From assembly GCA_020059395.1 (NCBI GenBank), contig JAGVCC010000351.1, positions 1-49,947 on the forward strand: a stretch of 49,947 nucleotides of DNA, in the 5' to 3' direction. The notes under the pieces are model-generated. The model did no database searches. It saw only the letters and a list, made by a program, of their open reading frames with translations, and was not told where the DNA came from. The position numbers and the translations under genes were made by a program. The DNA is from Chitinophagales bacterium (GTDB taxonomy: Bacteria; Bacteroidota; Bacteroidia; Chitinophagales; Chitinophagaceae). This document shows, piece by piece, positions 46,051-49,947 of the stretch; position 1 is the first letter of the stretch; each line of letters begins with the position of its first letter.

Positions 46051-47819
46051 TTCTTTTTAGCAGGCTTTTTGGTGGAAGTGGCGGCTTTCTCTTTAACTGC
46101 AGGTTTTTTATTCAGGTTGTTTTTTATCACCCGTAAATCAGCAATGCGTTTAAACACCCGTTCCTTTCTCTTAGCCGAAATTTCTGTTTGCGCTTTAATA
46201 ATATCTTCCTGTACAGATGGAAAATATTCTTTACCAAGTTTTAAGCAAAGCTTACTATCGCAGGTGTGGCCATTATAAATAACAACCGGCGGCAATTCTG
46301 CCAGTATAAAAAAGCGAATAAACTGATTAAGCTGTGCAGCAGTAAATGTGGAAAAATCTATTTCAGCATCTATTTTGCTTTTTTTAATATTGAAAAAGCT
46401 GCGAAAATCATCTTTGTTTTTGTAATCCAGTTTATTAAAAAGTACCGCAGCAGCAGCTTCTATTTCCACAGGTTTTAATTCAGCGCCAGTTATTAAAGGA
46501 GCATTAGGGTTTGGCCTAAAGTGTGTTCTCAACTGCTCCCAAATTTTATTATCATCAAGCTGGCTTTTACGGGCCTCCATTTCTTCAAGCCGTTTAATTT
46601 CAGCCTGAATTTCATCAGCAGTGGCCACATTGCTTTCTCCTTCAATTTTTTTACCTGCAGCAGCTTTGCCTTTTTGGGTATTGGTAATGGAAACATACAG
46701 GTATTTACCAACATCATTGCCGGTTAGCATAAAAGCCTTTTTGTATTTGCCCGATGCTAATTTGCTTTCATAAGCAGCAAGCTGTTTTTTATAATTCTCC
46801 TGTTCTTCTGCATAAGCATTACGGGCTTCCTCCTCTGTATATTCATCATCGTTATAGCTAAACCATTCTTCAAAACTTTCAGCCTCCGGAGCTTCCAGTG
46901 GGGTATAGTTATACCCGTTATAAACAACAGCGCCTGCTTTTATGGCTTTCTTTACCCAATTGTTATTATTATCATCTGCGTAGCTTTCCTGCACCAGTAC
47001 CACCTCCGGGTCTTCAATAGCAATATTAAATGCAAGGTTTAAATGCAGGTCGCATTTGTTTTTAAAGCAGCTCACATTAGTACACCTGGCATCCAGTGCT
47101 GCATCTTTAAATAAAACAGCAGTGGCACTGTTAAACTTACAACCGTTGCATGCTCCAGCTTTTTTATCAAGCCCTGCATCATTCAAATCAAAAGGAGCTT
47201 TTTTTAAATTACCCTGATACTTTCTAAAATCATAGTCGCCTAATTCAATAGGGCCTTTTTCACCTGCATTTTCTTCAAACAGTTCTGTTTGTATCTCATC
47301 AGTAAACAACGCAATTTTTAAAGCAAGTGTATTGGTAATTTTGCTGTGAAAAAAAGCTTCCTGCCATTCCTTTGTAAGGCTGCAAAGCTTAATGCGCTGC
47401 CTTGCATAAAAATCACTCTTGCCAACCTTTGCTGCAATTTCAGCCACATCTTTTCCAGCATCCAGCAGGCTTTTAAAAGCCACAGCTTCTTCCATTGGGT
47501 GTACATCCTTACGCTGCAGGTTTTCCACTATCTGTGCCTCCAATGCTTCATTATCATTCAGCTTTCGGATTATTGCAGGAATGGTGTTGCGGTCCTTAAT
47601 TGCAGTGTTTACAGCAAGTGAAGCCTTGTACCTTCTTTCACCACACACTATCATGTATGTTTTTCCGGTTGGCCTTACAAGTATTGGCTGTATTACTCCC
47701 TTTTCTTTAATAGATGAAGTGAGATCATCCATACCCTCTTTATCAAAAAAAGTACGTGGCTGATTAGGATCGGGTTTAATGTCCTTCAGCAAAATGTTTT
47801 TAAACTCTGTTTGTTCCAT
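46047..47819 (-). CDS. large ParB-family protein with Cys cluster
   Basis: LLKDIKPDPNQPRTFFDKEGMDDLTSSIKEKGVIQPILVRPTGKTYMIVCGERRYKAS; CNGCKFNS...CTNVSCFKNKC. Confidence 0.85.
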   Translation of the reverse strand: MEQTEFKNILLKDIKPDPNQPRTFFDKEGMDDLTSSIKEKGVIQPILVRPTGKTYMIVCGERRYKASLAVNTAIKDRNTIPAIIRKLNDNEALEAQIVENLQRKDVHPMEEAVAFKSLLDAGKDVAEIAAKVGKSDFYARQRIKLCSLTKEWQEAFFHSKITNTLALKIALFTDEIQTELFEENAGEKGPIELGDYDFRKYQGNLKKAPFDLNDAGLDKKAGACNGCKFNSATAVLFKDAALDARCTNVSCFKNKCDLHLNLAFNIAIEDPEVVLVQESYADDNNNNWVKKAIKAGAVVYNGYNYTPLEAPEAESFEEWFSYNDDEYTEEEARNAYAEEQENYKKQLAAYESKLASGKYKKAFMLTGNDVGKYLYVSITNTQKGKAAAGKKIEGESNVATADEIQAEIKRLEEMEARKSQLDDNKIWEQLRTHFRPNPNAPLITGAELKPVEIEAAAAVLFNKLDYKNKDDFRSFFNIKKSKIDAEIDFSTFTAAQLNQFIRFFILAELPPVVIYNGHTCDSKLCLKLGKEYFPSVQEDIIKAQTEISAKRKERVFKRIADLRVIKNNLNKKPAVKEKAATSTKKPAKKK

Positions 47820-47842
47820 TTTAAAATTTTATAAGTGATTAA

Positions 47843-48145
47843 TTATGTAAACTCAAACCGCCTGTTAATTTTCTGTATCGTTGTAAAAAAAGGCATTTCA
47901 TGTTCGGGCACCTGCTTTATTGTTTCCATCAGTACACCAGAGCCGGTAAACAGTACACGCATTTCATTATTCACTTCTATTTGCAGGTGCAGGCACATGC
48001 CATTTCCCTTCTCTTTGTACTTTGATGTTTCTATTTTGTATGCCAGTACTTTTATCTGTTTGCCTATCACCGATTCCGGAGAAATTTTGTCTCCCGTAAA
48101 ACTTTTTGAGGGTACTGTTATTCCCAGTTGACTGAACTGTTTCAT
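47843..48145 (-). CDS. DGR-linked small protein (possible accessory, function unknown)
   Basis: MKQFSQLGITVPSKSFTGDKISPESVIGKQIKVLAYKIETSKYKEKGNGMCLHLQIEVNNEMRVLFTGSGVLMETI; overlaps the RT 3' end. Confidence 0.65.
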   Translation of the reverse strand: MKQFSQLGITVPSKSFTGDKISPESVIGKQIKVLAYKIETSKYKEKGNGMCLHLQIEVNNEMRVLFTGSGVLMETIKQVPEHEMPFFTTIQKINRRFEFT

Positions 48146-49091
48146 TAATTAGTTTTTTGATAAGGTTTTTACTATTACAATGTTTTGCCCATCCCCAATA
48201 AGCAGCAATCGTTTCAGGTGCAGCATTGCGGCTCACCTTACGGGCAAAATTTTGTTTGATGGATTTACGCAACCTGATGTGTGTATGATAAAACACATAG
48301 CCCACGAAATCAATACCACGGCTGGCCACCGGAAACACCTGGTAGTTATCTTTCAGCTGCAGTCTTAAGTTATCCTGCAAATAATTGGAAATATCAATTC
48401 GGAGCTGGTGCAGCAATTTTTTATCCGGCCCAAGTATCACAAGGTCATCGCAGTAACGGAAGTAATATTTTACACCCTTCACTTCTTTTAACCAATGATC
48501 AAAGTAGCAGAGATAAAAATTTGCAAAATACTGGCTCATAAGATTACCAATCGGCAGGCCATCAGCAGAGTCAATAATTTCATCCAACAGCTGCAGCAGC
48601 TTTTCATCTTTAAACTTTTTTCGCAGCAGTTGTTTTAAAACAACATGGTTAACGCTTGGGTAAAATTTTCTAATGTCCAGCTTTAAGCAGTACCGGGTAC
48701 AGGTTTCATCTGTTAATGCCTTTTTTACATTATTAGCAGCAGCATGTATGCCACGGCCCTTAATGCAACTGTAAGTATCTGCAGTAAAGCAAGCCGTAAA
48801 CACAGGCTCCAGTACATTCATTATTGCATGGTGTGTAATCCTGTCCGGGTAATAAGGCAAAGCATATACAAGCCGTTCCTTTGGCTCATACACTGTAAAT
48901 GTGGAGTAATTTGATGTAGTGTAAGTTTGGCTGCTTAGGCTGTTGTGCAGCGCTTCAATATTGGCATCCCTGTTTTTGTCATGAATGATAACACCTGTTT
49001 GTTTAGATTTTCCCCTGCGTGCAATGGCATCTGCGGCCTGCAGGTTTTGTAAATCTGCTATTTGATTATATGTGTTGTTTATCCTTTTCAA
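47967..49091 (-). CDS. DGR reverse transcriptase
   Basis: RITHHAIMNVLEPVF; YCLKLDIRKFYPSVNH; GLPIGNLMSQYFANFYL; KYYFRYCDDLVIL. Confidence 0.93.
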   Translation of the reverse strand: MKRINNTYNQIADLQNLQAADAIARRGKSKQTGVIIHDKNRDANIEALHNSLSSQTYTTSNYSTFTVYEPKERLVYALPYYPDRITHHAIMNVLEPVFTACFTADTYSCIKGRGIHAAANNVKKALTDETCTRYCLKLDIRKFYPSVNHVVLKQLLRKKFKDEKLLQLLDEIIDSADGLPIGNLMSQYFANFYLCYFDHWLKEVKGVKYYFRYCDDLVILGPDKKLLHQLRIDISNYLQDNLRLQLKDNYQVFPVASRGIDFVGYVFYHTHIRLRKSIKQNFARKVSRNAAPETIAAYWGWAKHCNSKNLIKKLINETVQSTGNNSTLKKFYGRQNFSGIGDRQTDKSTGIQNRNIKVQREGKWHVPAPANRSE

Positions 49092-49209
49092 TTTGGGGGA
49101 GCCTTTGCTTTTACAGGTCTTCTTCGCACATATAGCGCTACCAAAGCCCTTTCAAAAAATTTATTTTTTGCCAAGAGGCAGGGTTTGTGATGCGTAAAAA
49201 CTTTAGCCT

Positions 49210-49279
49210 GGTGAGCCCTGCCGTTCGTATTCGTATTCGTCCAGTCGTAATTCGTATCGTTGAACTGAAAGCCAGAGCC
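49210..49279 (-). repeat. DGR template repeat (TR)
   Basis: 70 nt GGCTCTGGCTTTCAGTTCAACGATACGAATTACGACTGGACGAATACGAATACGAACGGCAGGGCTCACC, 20 A, located between target 1 and RT. Confidence 0.93.
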
Positions 49280-49323
49280 TGAATGCGAAAGAACCACAGA
49301 ACAGCATCACACAACCTTTTCAG

Positions 49324-49731
49324 TTAATCCAACATCAGGTACAATTCCTTATACCAGTCGCTGAAAAATTCATTCATGTGTTCGGCTCGTTCTTCGTCTT
49401 TCAAAGCAAGGCGAGCCCCGCCGCTCGTAGCCGTACCCGCCCAGCCGCAATCCGCACCGCTGAACCGAAAGCCAGAGCCCGTTGAGTCTCCGCCACGGTA
49501 CCAAGGAAACCACTTTTCCTGATCTTTATTATTATAATCAGGTTTCCACTCTGCTTCTTTTGGGTTATCATTATTAACCACAAAGCAGGCGGCTTGTAAT
49601 ACCATCAATGCCAGCATCCCACTGCTTATTTTTTCCGGCAGGTAAGCCAATAGATCCTTTGCTTTTTGCAGATTTAATTTGTCAGGATGCGCTGCAAATA
49701 CCGCATCTACTGTTTTGATGTCTTTGTACAT
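49324..49731 (-). CDS. DGR target protein 1
   Basis: C-terminus WFPWYRGGDSTGSGFRFSGADCGWAGTATSGGARLALKDEERAEHM carries VR1. Confidence 0.9.
   Translation of the reverse strand: MYKDIKTVDAVFAAHPDKLNLQKAKDLLAYLPEKISSGMLALMVLQAACFVVNNDNPKEAEWKPDYNNKDQEKWFPWYRGGDSTGSGFRFSGADCGWAGTATSGGARLALKDEERAEHMNEFFSDWYKELYLMLD
49410..49479 (-). repeat. DGR variable repeat 1 (VR1)
   Basis: 70-nt gapless alignment to TR; 15 differences, all at TR adenines. Confidence 0.93.
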
Positions 49732-49734
49732 TTT

Positions 49735-49947
49735 TTATTTTTTTGGGTTATTGAAATCGTTCCAAATAGCAAGGAACTGAGTGCCGAAATATTTTGCCTT
49801 CTCCTGCGTATCAAGGCAAAGGCGAGCCCCGCCGCACGTATTCGCATACGTCCAGACGTAACCCGTACCGCCGAACCGACAGCCAGAGCCCGGCTTGTAG
49901 TCTGTAAAATATGGGTACCATTTCCGCTGGTCGCTGTCCTCCCAATC
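49735..49947 (-). CDS. DGR target protein 2, 3' part (continues from 1..366; last 99 nt duplicate 1..99)
   Basis: KWYPYFTDYKPGSGCRFGGTGYVWTYANTCGGARLCLDTQEKAKYFGTQFLAIWNDFNNPKK*. Confidence 0.9.
   Translation of the reverse strand, partial: DWEDSDQRKWYPYFTDYKPGSGCRFGGTGYVWTYANTCGGARLCLDTQEKAKYFGTQFLAIWNDFNNPKK
49821..49890 (-). repeat. DGR variable repeat 2 (VR2); part duplicated at 1..42
   Basis: 70-nt gapless alignment to TR; 13 differences at adenines plus one T to G. Confidence 0.93.

Noticed and set aside
47967-49091. Retron or group II intron reverse transcriptase
   Set aside because: GLPIGNLMSQ motif plus adjacent TR/VR pairs fit a DGR; no msr/msd or intron domain V structure was seen.
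49088-49297. 69-aa ORF MVLSHSGSGFQFNDTNYDWTNTNTNGRAHQ...
   Set aside because: It is the reading of the DGR template repeat and spacer; TR is expected to act as RNA template, so not called as CDS.
49849-49947. 99-bp direct terminal repeat as physical phage ends
   Set aside because: A length of exactly 99 bp and location inside a coding gene fit an assembler k-mer overlap of a circular molecule better than a packaging DTR.
1-49947. CRISPR array or insertion sequence
   Set aside because: No regularly spaced repeat array and no transposase-like ORF were seen.

Overview
The window appears to be one complete temperate siphovirus-type phage genome, probably infecting a Bacteroidetes host. It is assembled as a circle: the first 99 bp (1-99) recur exactly at the end (49849-49947), giving a unit of about 49,848 bp. 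Most genes are on the minus strand: ERF recombination module, structural genes (TerS/TerL, tail chaperones with a frameshift, tape measure, tail tube candidate, portal, MuF-type head protein, scaffold and capsid candidates, fibres), lysis genes, helicase and replication genes, and three ParB-fold proteins. A plus-strand lysogeny block (about 6.6-9.8 kb) holds a repressor, an integrase and an attP that resembles the 3' half of tRNA-Arg(ACG). The strongest system is a two-target diversity-generating retroelement (DGR) spanning the contig junction. It has an RT with LPIGNLMSQ and YCDD motifs, a 70-nt template repeat at 49210-49279, and two variable repeats at 49410-49479 and 49821-49890. Of 29 VR-versus-TR differences, 28 fall on template adenines. 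The second target gene is split by the ends of the contig and is missing from the ORF track. Other points of interest: a covarying hairpin in the leaders of the capsid and tail-tube candidates, a dispersed 36-bp dyad at four sites, an initiator-like phage tRNA without the 3GC signature, a Gly-like tRNA with an apparent 8-nt anticodon loop, a Mom homologue next to a ParB-fold protein, a MuF protein with a nuclease-like C-terminus, a T9 frameshift site, and an iteron-like repeat in a replication gene. All calls were made by eye from the sequence; no database search or folding was run.
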